From the NCBI RefSeq assembly GCF_900148835.1, contig NZ_FRYK01000001.1:372001-436000 (forward strand): a DNA stretch of 64,000 bases. The letters are read 5' to 3'. The notes under the pieces were generated by a model that was not told the origin of the DNA, made no database searches, and saw only the letters and a program-made list of their open reading frames with translations. This stretch comes from Flavobacterium cucumis. GTDB lineage: Bacteria; Bacteroidota; Bacteroidia; Flavobacteriales; Flavobacteriaceae. Positions 9,702 to 17,202 of this stretch are shown here, piece after piece. Made by a program: the position numbers and the translations under genes. Position 1 is the stretch's first letter, and every line of letters begins with the position of its first letter.

Positions 9702-9709
9702 TATTTTTG
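9702..9709 (+). promoter_or_regulatory. TAnnTTTG promoter element for the GH3 gene
   Basis: TATTTTTG at 9702-9709, 47 bases before the ATG, in the divergent spacer between DUF2797 and GH3. The upstream TTG is not at the ideal distance. Confidence 0.5.
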
Positions 9710-9756
9710 GTAAAGTTATTATTCCGTTTTAATAATTCAAAATTAGAAATAGGTAA

Positions 9757-11268
9757 ATGCCATTACAAATTATAAATTCTGTTGCTACTTGGATTTTAAA
9801 GAAACGAATTCATCAAATGGAATTGTTTTTAAAATATCCGCATGAAGTACAAGATGAATTGCTTTTCAACCTAATAAAAGCTGCTGAAAATACACAAATT
9901 GGGAAAAAATATGACTTTTCTTCTATGAAGAATTATGCTACATTTAGCAATCGTATTCCTGTTTCTACTTATGAAGATTTAGAACTTTTGATTGAAAAAA
10001 CAAGACAAGGCGAACAAAACGTTTTCTGGCATTCCAATATTAAATGGTTCGCCAAATCAAGCGGAACAACCAATGCTAAAAGTAAATTTATTCCAGTAAG
10101 TTCAGAAGCGCTAGAAAATTGTCATTACAAAGCTAGTAAAGATTTATTGTGTTTGTATTTGAACAACAACGAGGAGTCACAAATGTTTACGGGAAAGAGT
10201 CTACGCTTAGGCGGGAGCAAGCAATTGTATGAAGACAACAACACGTTTTTTGGTGATTTATCAGCAATTTTGATTGACAATATGCCAATTTGGGCCGAGT
10301 TTAGTTCTACTCCAAGCAGCAAAATTTCGTTAATGGGCGATTGGGAAACCAAACTTCCAGCGATAATAAACGAAACTATCAATGAAAATGTAACGAGTTT
10401 AGCTGGTGTTCCGAGTTGGATGCTGGTTTTATTACAAAAAACATTAGAAACCACAGGAAAATCGAACTTATTAGAACTTTGGCCAAATGCGGAAGTGTAT
10501 TTTCATGGAGGCGTAAATTTTGATCCGTATAGAGAGCAATACAAGAAATTATTTCCAAAAGAGAGTTTCAAATACTACGAAATTTACAATGCTTCGGAAG
10601 GTTTTTTTGCCATTCAAGACCAAAATAATTCGAACGAATTACTGCTAATGTTAGATTACGGCATTTTCTACGAATTCATTCCGATGGATACGTTTGGAAT
10701 GCCAAACCAACGTGTTATTCGATTAAATGAAGTAGAATTGAATACAAATTATGCTTTGGTAATTACCACTAACTCGGGTTTGTGGCGCTACTTAATTGGT
10801 GACACAATACGATTTACCTCATTAAGTCCATACCGAATTAAAGTAACGGGAAGAACCAAACATCATATTAATGTTTTTGGTGAGGAATTAATGGTAGAAA
10901 ATACCGATACCGCTTTAACCAAAACCTGCAAAGAGTTTGGTTGTGAAATTAAGGATTACACAGTTGCTCCAATTTTTATGAGCGATAAACAAAAAGGTGC
11001 ACATGAATGGATTATCGAATTTAAAAACAAACCTGATAATATAGAAAATTTCAGAAAAGTTTTGGATGAAAATCTTCAAAGTGTAAATTCTGACTATGAA
11101 GCCAAACGCCATAACAATATGACTTTAAGTCCATTAGTATTAAATGTAGCTAGAGAAAATTTATTTTATGATTGGTTAAAACAACAAGATAAATTAGGAG
11201 GACAACACAAAATTCCTAGACTTTCTAATGAAAGAACTTATTTAGAAGATCTGTTATCTTTACAATAA
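9757..11268 (+). CDS. GH3 family acyl-adenylate-forming protein
   Basis: Protein of 503 residues of the GH3 family, named for plant auxin-responsive acyl-amide synthetases but widespread in Bacteroidota. The adenylate-forming signature is visible: KSSGTTNAKSKFIPVS (ATP phosphate loop), YNASEGFFAIQ (second nucleotide motif) and WRYLIGDTIRFTS with KVTGRTKHHINVFGEELM (the hinge between large and small domains). In plants these enzymes join an acyl acid to an amino acid; the bacterial substrate is unknown, so only the chemistry (carboxylate adenylation) is inferred. It is a stand-alone gene with its own promoter, followed by 237 bp of noncoding DNA. Length is normal for the family. Confidence 0.87.
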   Translation: MPLQIINSVATWILKKRIHQMELFLKYPHEVQDELLFNLIKAAENTQIGKKYDFSSMKNYATFSNRIPVSTYEDLELLIEKTRQGEQNVFWHSNIKWFAKSSGTTNAKSKFIPVSSEALENCHYKASKDLLCLYLNNNEESQMFTGKSLRLGGSKQLYEDNNTFFGDLSAILIDNMPIWAEFSSTPSSKISLMGDWETKLPAIINETINENVTSLAGVPSWMLVLLQKTLETTGKSNLLELWPNAEVYFHGGVNFDPYREQYKKLFPKESFKYYEIYNASEGFFAIQDQNNSNELLLMLDYGIFYEFIPMDTFGMPNQRVIRLNEVELNTNYALVITTNSGLWRYLIGDTIRFTSLSPYRIKVTGRTKHHINVFGEELMVENTDTALTKTCKEFGCEIKDYTVAPIFMSDKQKGAHEWIIEFKNKPDNIENFRKVLDENLQSVNSDYEAKRHNNMTLSPLVLNVARENLFYDWLKQQDKLGGQHKIPRLSNERTYLEDLLSLQ

Positions 11269-11286
11269 AGTTGCTCATTAATATAT

Positions 11287-11317
11287 CATTCTGTCAAATA
11301 ATTCCTAAAACAGAATG
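11287..11317. repeat. Inverted repeat downstream of the GH3 gene
   Basis: CATTCTGT (11287-11294) and ACAGAATG (11310-11317) form an 8-bp stem with a 15-base loop. No T run follows, so it is a poor terminator. A second pair, TTTATCG (11392-11398) and CGATAAA (11409-11415), lies nearer the next gene. Apart from these and the promoter element, I see nothing in 11269-11505. Confidence 0.35.
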
Positions 11318-11448
11318 TAATATGCTATCATTTTTATCATATTTTAATTTTTTAAAGATAAAGGTTGACATAAAATCGATTTTTATTGCAGTTTATCGGA
11401 TTTATTTACGATAAAATGAAAAAAGATTTTTTCTAAATAATATAGTAC

Positions 11449-11456
11449 TAATTTTG
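11449..11456 (+). promoter_or_regulatory. TAnnTTTG promoter element for the OmpA/PD40 gene
   Basis: TAATTTTG at 11449-11456, about 50 bases before the ATG at 11506, leaving an AT-rich leader of about 45 bases. No TTG is at the expected -33 spacing. Confidence 0.5.
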
Positions 11457-11505
11457 TAGTTCGTTAAAAAAATACTAACTAACTATTATTTAAGTATTTA
11501 AATTT

Positions 11506-13068
11506 ATGAATTTCTCCACAATTTTTTCATTTTTTTTACTTTTAGGAAACGTTTCTTTATTTGCACAAGAAGCGACCACATCCGTAAATCTCAATTCAGA
11601 AACCAGTCTGACTACAAAGTATTTAGGCATCAAATTCTTACTTAAAGATGCTGGAATAAATTCAGAATTGAATGAGATTGGTGGTGCTTTTTTTAAAAGC
11701 AAATACATCATCTTATCCAATAAAAAAAGAAGATTTGCAAAAGAGACTTTCAATCAAAATTCCAAGCAACCTAATAACAATTTATATTGTGTAGATATTA
11801 AAGAAGATGAAAGTTTATTTTTTCCTGTCCTTTTCTCAAAAGCTTTAGATTCTGAAAATGAAGAAGGATCCTTGACATTTTCACCCGATCAAAACACCGT
11901 TTATTACTCTAAACAGAACCCAAATAATTCACAAGTTTTTTCACTCTACAAAGCGGAATTAAATGAAGATGATGTAAAAAAATGGATAAACATTACCCTT
12001 TTAGAAGTTGTTCCATCAAACTACTCGATTGAAACCCCAAGTGTATCATCTGATGGAAAGCACCTCTTCTTTGCGTCAAATATGCCTGGTGGTTATGGTG
12101 GTTTTGACTTATATCAAGCAGCCATTTTAGAGAATGGTAAGATTGGCAAACCGACCAATTTAGGTTCGCGTGTCAATACCTCTTTAGATGAGAAATATCC
12201 TTTTTTATCATCAGATAATCAATATCTTTATTTTTCATCCAAAGGGCATCAAAGTTTTGGAGGCTTTGATATTTTCAGATCCCCAAAAGTTGACAATAAT
12301 TTTTTACAAGCTATCAACTTGGGAAGTGAACTTAATTCAAAAGGAAATGAAATTGCTTTTATTATGTCTTCACCGCTTAAAGGCTATATAACATCTGACA
12401 AAAACGCAATAGGAAATTTTGATATCTTTCAATTTGAAATGATTAAGCAAAATCCCGCTACAGTTACGGTTACTGTTCTAGAAGAGCTTTCAACAGAAAA
12501 AGTTCCCGATGCTCAAATCGAAGTTAAAAATGAATTTGGAGCATTAGTGTATAAAACTATAACTGACCCGAATGGAGAATTTAATTTAGAAATTGATCCG
12601 CTATCTGTTTATACCCTTTTAATAACAAAAGAAGGCTTTGAAGATAAGATTTCACTTCTCACGAATAATGATAAAATCAAATCGATAACTTTGAAAAAGA
12701 ATACAGCAATAATTCCAAATGATACGATTGAAGATTTCAAAACAATAGAATTTGATTTCAACAAAGACATTATAAAGGAAGAATATTTTGCTTCTTTAGA
12801 CAGAATTATAGCTGTGTTAAGGGATAATGATAAAACAACAATGATTATTACAGCCCATACTGACAATAAAGGATCAAGCGATTACAATAAAAAGCTTTCT
12901 GTAAAACGAGCAAAAGCGACAATAAACTATCTAGCTGGAAAAGGCATTTCTAAAAAGCGAATAACTTTCAATGCACTAGGAGAGAGTCAACCCTTAGAAA
13001 ATTGCGAAGAATGCACCCCTGAACAAGATCAAAGAAACCGCAGAGTTGAATTCAAAATCATGAAATAA
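11506..13068 (+). CDS. OmpA family protein with PD40 propeller repeats
   Basis: Secreted protein of 520 residues. A signal peptide (MNFSTIFSFFLLLGNVSLFA) is followed by PD40/WD40-like propeller repeats around 120-290 (GSLTFSPDQNTVYYSK, PSVSSDGKHLFFASNMPGG, YPFLSSDNQYLYFSSKG), a carboxypeptidase-regulatory-like beta sandwich around 320-395, and a C-terminal OmpA peptidoglycan-binding domain from about 410 (FDFNKDIIKEEY; TAHTDNKGSSDYNKKLSVKRA with the peptidoglycan-contact Asp and Arg). This architecture is typical of Bacteroidota proteins that link the outer membrane to the cell wall, often paired with PorP/SprF proteins in T9SS-related loci (PorE-like). Here no PorP gene is adjacent; one lies 20 kb away. 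A tiny lipoprotein gene follows. Confidence 0.9.
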   Translation: MNFSTIFSFFLLLGNVSLFAQEATTSVNLNSETSLTTKYLGIKFLLKDAGINSELNEIGGAFFKSKYIILSNKKRRFAKETFNQNSKQPNNNLYCVDIKEDESLFFPVLFSKALDSENEEGSLTFSPDQNTVYYSKQNPNNSQVFSLYKAELNEDDVKKWINITLLEVVPSNYSIETPSVSSDGKHLFFASNMPGGYGGFDLYQAAILENGKIGKPTNLGSRVNTSLDEKYPFLSSDNQYLYFSSKGHQSFGGFDIFRSPKVDNNFLQAINLGSELNSKGNEIAFIMSSPLKGYITSDKNAIGNFDIFQFEMIKQNPATVTVTVLEELSTEKVPDAQIEVKNEFGALVYKTITDPNGEFNLEIDPLSVYTLLITKEGFEDKISLLTNNDKIKSITLKKNTAIIPNDTIEDFKTIEFDFNKDIIKEEYFASLDRIIAVLRDNDKTTMIITAHTDNKGSSDYNKKLSVKRAKATINYLAGKGISKKRITFNALGESQPLENCEECTPEQDQRNRRVEFKIMK

Positions 13069-13097
13069 TATTTGACATCATTTATACCACTTAACAA

Positions 13098-13232
13098 ATG
13101 AAAAAAATCACCTTAGTTTTAGGAATAGCTACAATAGTCGTATTAACATCATGTTCAAGCAGTTGGAGTTGTCAAAAAAGATATTGTAACGCCAAACAAA
13201 CTGAGACAATTGAGCAAAATAAAAATGCTTAA
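13098..13232 (+). CDS. Small lipoprotein, 44 residues
   Basis: Short gene running from ATG to TAA 29 bases after the OmpA gene. The product begins with a lysine pair and a hydrophobic stretch ending in the lipobox LTSC (Cys 18), so it should be a lipid-anchored peptide of about 27 mature residues. The mature part, CSSSWSCQKRYCNAKQ, has two further cysteines, then a polar tail. A terminator follows at once, which supports a transcribed gene end. I do not recognise a function; similar tiny lipoproteins seem to occur in other Flavobacterium genomes, but I cannot verify this here. It is probably co-transcribed with the OmpA protein. Confidence 0.72.
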   Translation: MKKITLVLGIATIVVLTSCSSSWSCQKRYCNAKQTETIEQNKNA

Positions 13233-13239
13233 TCACAAA

Positions 13240-13264
13240 AAAAGGTCGCCAATAGCGACCTTTT
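13240..13264. terminator. Bidirectional terminator between the lipoprotein gene and clpX
   Basis: 10-bp perfect stem AAAAGGTCGC (13240-13249) and GCGACCTTTT (13255-13264) with loop CAATA. A and T runs flank it, so it can end transcripts from both sides. Confidence 0.88.
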
Positions 13265-13281
13265 CAATTATACCTATTTCA

Positions 13282-14514
13282 TTAAGAAACAGCCTTTAAA
13301 CGTTGAAGTAAATTCTTGCTTAAACTGTTTTCAGCATATTTTTTTGTAACCTGTAAGTGCTTATCATCAGAACTCGGCAATTCATACATCGCATCGGTTA
13401 AAATCGCTTCACAAAGCGAACGTAATCCTCTGGCTCCTAATTTATACTCTAAAGCCTTAGAAACAATATAATCCAAAGCTTCTTCTTCAAAAGCAATAGT
13501 TACCTCATCCATTTCAAACAATTTCTTGTATTGTTTTACTAAAGCGTTTTTAGGCTCGGTTAAAATAGCTCTTAACGTTTCAGCATCTAAAGGATCCATG
13601 TGTGTTAAGACTGGTAGACGACCAATAATTTCTGGAATTAACCCAAAATCTTTTACGTCTTTTGGAATCAAATATTGTAGTAAATTATCTTTATCAATTT
13701 GATCGGTTCCGATAGATGAACTATATCCTACCGCTTGTCTGTTCAAACGCTTTGAAATAATTCTTTCGATTCCGTCAAAAGCACCACCTGCAATAAATAA
13801 GATATTTTGTGTATTCACTTCCACAAATTTCTGGTCGGGATGTTTTCTTCCTCCTTTTGGTGGTACATTTACAACCGTTCCTTCTAATAATTTTAACAAG
13901 GCTTGTTGAACTCCTTCACCCGAAACGTCACGAGTGATAGATGGATTATCACTTTTACGAGCAATTTTATCAATTTCGTCAATAAATACAATTCCTCTTT
14001 CTGCTTTAGCGACATCGTAATCAGCCGCTTGTAACAAACGTGTTAAAATACTTTCAACATCTTCACCCACATAACCCGCTTCAGTTAAAACAGTTGCATC
14101 TACAATGGCCAATGGGACATTTAACATCTTAGCAATTGTTTTTGCTACCAATGTTTTTCCAGTTCCTGTTTGCCCTACCATCAAGATATTACTTTTTTCA
14201 ATCTCAACTTCGTCTTCTAATTGAACTTGCATCAAACGTTTATAATGATTGTAAACTGCAACACTCATTACTTTTTTAGTTTGATCTTGTCCAATTACAT
14301 AATCGTCTAAAAACGCACGAATTTCTTTTGGTTTTAAAAGAATCAAATCAGCCACCAAATTGGAATTTCCTGATTGTTTTAATTCTTCTATTACAATACC
14401 GTGTGCTTGTTCGATACACTTGTCACAAATATGTGCATTAATCCCTGCAATTAATAAATTGGTTTCAGGCTTTTTCCTTCCGCAGAATGAACACTCTAAT
14501 ACTTCTTTAGCCAT
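13282..14514 (-). CDS. clpX: ATP-dependent Clp protease ATP-binding subunit ClpX
   Basis: AAA+ unfoldase of 410 residues that feeds substrates to ClpP in the cytoplasm. The N-terminal zinc-binding domain has C8, C11, C30 and C33; Walker A is GQTGTGKT (114-121), followed by the pore-loop motif GYVGEDVES, Walker [10 protein letters not shown] and the arginine/sensor regions. Length is normal. It lies downstream of clpP and tig in the conserved tig-clpP-clpX order, 72 bp after clpP with a palindromic repeat in the gap. It ends at the terminator shared with the small lipoprotein gene. Confidence 0.98.
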   Translation of the reverse strand: MAKEVLECSFCGRKKPETNLLIAGINAHICDKCIEQAHGIVIEELKQSGNSNLVADLILLKPKEIRAFLDDYVIGQDQTKKVMSVAVYNHYKRLMQVQLEDEVEIEKSNILMVGQTGTGKTLVAKTIAKMLNVPLAIVDATVLTEAGYVGEDVESILTRLLQAADYDVAKAERGIVFIDEIDKIARKSDNPSITRDVSGEGVQQALLKLLEGTVVNVPPKGGRKHPDQKFVEVNTQNILFIAGGAFDGIERIISKRLNRQAVGYSSSIGTDQIDKDNLLQYLIPKDVKDFGLIPEIIGRLPVLTHMDPLDAETLRAILTEPKNALVKQYKKLFEMDEVTIAFEEEALDYIVSKALEYKLGARGLRSLCEAILTDAMYELPSSDDKHLQVTKKYAENSLSKNLLQRLKAVS

Positions 14515-14517
14515 TTT

Positions 14518-14574
14518 TTAGTGATTAGTGAAAAGTGATTAGTAAATAGCTTATCACTTTTTACTAATCACTAA
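14518..14574. repeat. Imperfect palindrome between clpP and clpX
   Basis: Two 25-base arms (14518-14542 and 14550-14574) match as inverted copies at 23 of 25 positions around a 7-base loop TAAATAG. Each arm has the internal motif GTGATTAGT, so the element fills almost the whole 72-bp gap. It resembles REP-like sequences rather than a terminator: it is AT-rich and has no clear T-run asymmetry. Confidence 0.75.
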
Positions 14575-14586
14575 TTACTTTTTAAA

Positions 14587-15243
14587 TTATCTTGTTAAAA
14601 CTTCATCTATCATTCCATATTCTTTTGCTTCTGCAGCAATCATCCAATAATCTCTTTCACTGTCTTTATAAACCTTATCGTAAGGTTGTTTTGAATGTTG
14701 TGAGATGATCTGGTACAGTTCTTCTTTTAATTTCAACATTTCTTTCAAGTTGATTTCCATATCCGTTGCAACCCCTTGTGCCCCTCCAGATGGTTGGTGA
14801 ATCATAACTCTAGAATGCGGTAAAGCGGAACGTTTTCCATCTGCTCCAGCACATAATAATACTGCTCCCATTGAAGCTGCCATTCCTGTACAAATTGTAG
14901 CCACATCAGGTTTTACGAATTGCATGGTATCGTAAATTCCTAATCCAGCATACACGCTTCCTCCAGGAGAATTAATATAAATACTAATGTCTTTAGAAGC
15001 ATCAACGCTTTCTAAAAACAACAATTGCGCTTGAATAATATTTGCCACATAATCATCTACTCCCGTTCCTAAGAAAATGATTCTATCCATCATTAAACGA
15101 GAGAAAACATCCATTGAAGCTACGTTTAACTGACGTTCTTCAATGATATATGGCGTCATACTACTAACAATTTTATCGTAATATAAACTGTTTACTCCGT
15201 GATGCTTCGTAGCATATTTTTTAAATTCTTTTCCGTAGTTCAT
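14587..15243 (-). CDS. clpP: ATP-dependent Clp protease proteolytic subunit ClpP
   Basis: Serine peptidase of 218 residues that forms the ClpP tetradecamer and degrades substrates delivered by ClpX. The catalytic triad is visible: S124 in GMAASMGAVLL, H149 in MIHQPSGG, and D198 in KDSERDYWM. The NSPGGSVYAG loop (91-100) is also typical. A roughly 30-residue N-terminal segment before the core is common in Bacteroidota. It is the middle gene of tig-clpP-clpX; a weak terminator sits between tig and clpP, suggesting partial uncoupling from trigger factor. Confidence 0.98.
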   Translation of the reverse strand: MNYGKEFKKYATKHHGVNSLYYDKIVSSMTPYIIEERQLNVASMDVFSRLMMDRIIFLGTGVDDYVANIIQAQLLFLESVDASKDISIYINSPGGSVYAGLGIYDTMQFVKPDVATICTGMAASMGAVLLCAGADGKRSALPHSRVMIHQPSGGAQGVATDMEINLKEMLKLKEELYQIISQHSKQPYDKVYKDSERDYWMIAAEAKEYGMIDEVLTR

Positions 15244-15296
15244 TTTTGTATGGTTTAAATAATTAATATTTAGAAATTCTGCTCTTGAATACAGAA

Positions 15297-15326
15297 TAAA
15301 AAAGCGCCAAAACTAGTCTGACGCTC
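15297..15326 (-). terminator. Intrinsic terminator or attenuator after tig
   Basis: Read on the minus strand, AGCGTC (15325-15320) pairs with GGCGCT (15308-15303), including one G-T pair, followed by six T. The stem is short and the loop is 11 bases, so it may only partly stop read-through into clpP. Confidence 0.55.
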
Positions 15327-15351
15327 AAAGATAATTATTTTTTGTGAGATA

Positions 15352-16677
15352 TTATTCTCCGTACATTTCTTTGATGAATTGCTCGTAATTTACTTCTTTC
15401 GTTTTAGCTTTTACTTTTTCTTTGTAAAGACCTAACATTTTTTCGCTCATAACTTGCTCTGACAAACGTTTTACCTCATCTTGGTTTGACATTACACGAG
15501 CTACAATTCCGTTGATTTCATCTTCTGAAGGATTTAATTGACCAAATTGTGCCATTTGTTTCTTAATTAAATCCGCAGTATGTGCTTTTAAATCTTCGAA
15601 AGTAATTTGTAAGTTGTTTTCAGCCATTACTTTTCCTTCGATCAATTGGAAACGTAATCCTTTTTCAGATTTTGCGTATTCTTCTTCAGCTTGCTCTGCT
15701 GTTAAAGGCGTTTCTCCAGTATTCTGAATCCACTTTTTTAAGAAAGCTGCAGGTAAATCAAATTTTGTAGTTTCAATTAAGAATTCTGTTACATCATTTA
15801 AAAATTTTTGATCTGCTTGTTGCGCAAATTGTGCTTCTGCATCTTCTTTAATTTTTGCTTTTAAATCCTCAACCGAAGAAACCACGCCAGCACCAAACAA
15901 TTTATCAAACAATTCTTGATTCAACTCAGCTTTCTCAGTAGCATTAATCTCTTCAATAGTAAAATTAACCGTAATATCTAATCCGTGTACATCATCATGG
16001 CTTACTTTTAGATAATCCATTAATTTGTGATCATCATCAAACAATCCTTTGGTCTCGATTGCTACCACATCACCTACTTTTTTACCTATAAAAGCCTTTG
16101 CTACTTTCTTATTTGCAAAAATATCTAATCCAAAATTGGCAGAAGCATTAATTCCTTTCTCTTCATTCGTGAAAGTTCCTACAACATCAAAACCCTCTTC
16201 TACTTTGTCTTTAGAAATTAACTTTCCATACTGCTTTGCAATACGGTCCACTTGGTCATTTAACATTTTTTCATCAGCAACAACATTAAACTTAGTAACA
16301 TTATTCTTAGCTGTTAAATCAACTGAAAATTGTGGCGCAAGCCCTAATTCAAAATCAAAAGATAAGTCTTCAGCATCCCAATTAAAATCTTCGGTTACTT
16401 TTGGAAGTGGATTTCCAAGGATATCTAATTTTTCGGCAACTAAGTAATCATTTAAAGAAGATTGCAAAATTTTATTTACTTCGTCCAATAAAACCGCTTT
16501 ACCATATTGTTTTTGAATCAAACTCATTGGAACTGCTCCCTTTCTAAATCCCGGAATAGAAGCATTTTTTCTATAGTCAGCTAATACTTTTTCAACTTTA
16601 TCTGAATAATCTTCTTTCGTAATTGCTACTGTTACAATAGCATTTAAATCATCAACTTGCGTTTTTGTAATGTTCAT
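15352..16677 (-). CDS. tig: Trigger factor (ribosome-associated chaperone)
   Basis: Chaperone of 441 residues that binds near the ribosome exit tunnel. The N-terminal ribosome-binding domain contains the signature loop PGFRKGAVPMSLI (about 42-54), replacing the classic GFRKGKVP. A central PPIase-like region is reduced, as is usual in Bacteroidota, and the C-terminal helical cradle (from about 240) is intact. Length is typical. It is the first gene of tig-clpP-clpX and has a well-formed promoter at 16714-16744 that sits within a hairpin. Placement beside clpPX matches many bacteria. Confidence 0.93.
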   Translation of the reverse strand: MNITKTQVDDLNAIVTVAITKEDYSDKVEKVLADYRKNASIPGFRKGAVPMSLIQKQYGKAVLLDEVNKILQSSLNDYLVAEKLDILGNPLPKVTEDFNWDAEDLSFDFELGLAPQFSVDLTAKNNVTKFNVVADEKMLNDQVDRIAKQYGKLISKDKVEEGFDVVGTFTNEEKGINASANFGLDIFANKKVAKAFIGKKVGDVVAIETKGLFDDDHKLMDYLKVSHDDVHGLDITVNFTIEEINATEKAELNQELFDKLFGAGVVSSVEDLKAKIKEDAEAQFAQQADQKFLNDVTEFLIETTKFDLPAAFLKKWIQNTGETPLTAEQAEEEYAKSEKGLRFQLIEGKVMAENNLQITFEDLKAHTADLIKKQMAQFGQLNPSEDEINGIVARVMSNQDEVKRLSEQVMSEKMLGLYKEKVKAKTKEVNYEQFIKEMYGE

Positions 16678-16705
16678 TATTTCTTTTGTTTAAATACCAT
16701 AAAAA

Positions 16706-16740
16706 TTGGGTTGCAAAATTATAGAATTTTTACAACCCAA
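16706..16740 (-). terminator. Hairpin terminator overlapping the tig promoter
   Basis: TTGGGTTG (16706-16713) and CAACCCAA (16733-16740) are perfect inverted copies. Read on the minus strand, the stem is followed by TTTTTATGG, giving an intrinsic terminator for the upstream holin-like gene. The tig -7 element lies in the loop. Confidence 0.7.
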
Positions 16741-16744
16741 ACAA
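16714..16744 (-). promoter_or_regulatory. tig promoter
   Basis: On the minus strand: TTG at 16744-16742, a 20-base spacer, then TAATTTTG at 16721-16714. The expected start of transcription is near 16709, leaving a leader of about 32 bases. This is one of the two best promoter matches in the window. Confidence 0.8.
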
Positions 16745-16778
16745 GTTTTTAATTTATTGAAATTCAATTGGCTAAAAA

Positions 16779-17123
16779 TTAATCTTCACTAACGAAGATT
16801 TTATTTAAAATCGACTGACTTATGGACAATAAAATACTAAAAATTAAAGCCGTTATGAAACCATCAACACTAAATTCGTCAATAAAATAATCACATACCA
16901 AAATAATAATTGCATTTATAACCAACAGAAATAAACCTAGTGTTATCAAAGTAACAGGAATTGTTAGCAACACTAAGATTGGTTTAAAAAAAGTATTCAA
17001 CAAACCTAAAACTACCGCTACCATTAAAGCTGCTGTTAAGTTTTCAACATGAACTCCAGGTAAAAAATAGGACAGTACAAAAACAATTATTGTACTTATT
17101 AACAACTTGATTAATAAATTCAT
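16779..17123 (-). CDS. Phage-holin-family (four-TM) small membrane protein
   Basis: Hydrophobic protein of 114 residues with three or four transmembrane segments (about 3-23, 31-55, 57-78 and 88-108), including ALMVAVVLGLLNTFFKPILVLL and the ITLGLFLLVINAIIIL segment characteristic of the superfamily IV holin-like family (YvlD-like). The family name comes from a distant phage resemblance; chromosomal copies such as this one have no lysis genes around them and are of unknown role in the inner membrane. It lies between the SGNH hydrolase lipoprotein gene and tig, with terminators on both sides, so it is probably a single-gene unit. Confidence 0.82.
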   Translation of the reverse strand: MNLLIKLLISTIIVFVLSYFLPGVHVENLTAALMVAVVLGLLNTFFKPILVLLTIPVTLITLGLFLLVINAIIILVCDYFIDEFSVDGFITALIFSILLSISQSILNKIFVSED

Positions 17124-17152
17124 CTTACTAATATTTAAAATTTAAAGTTACA

Positions 17153-17182
17153 AAAAAAGGCATCGAAATGGATGCCTTTTTT
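17153..17182 (-). terminator. Intrinsic terminator after the SGNH hydrolase gene
   Basis: 12-bp perfect stem AAAAAAGGCATC (17153-17164) and GATGCCTTTTTT (17171-17182), with loop GAAATG. The T run continues on the minus strand. Confidence 0.88.
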
Positions 17183-17202
17183 ATTTTTATTTTGATTTAT
17201 TT

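Noticed and set aside
16049..16447. 132-codon plus-strand frame inside tig
   Set aside because: Antisense shadow with biased Ser/Thr/Phe composition and no domain.
16779..17123. Prophage remnant suggested by the holin-family name
   Set aside because: No other phage genes, attachment sites or composition shift are nearby; the family is common on chromosomes.
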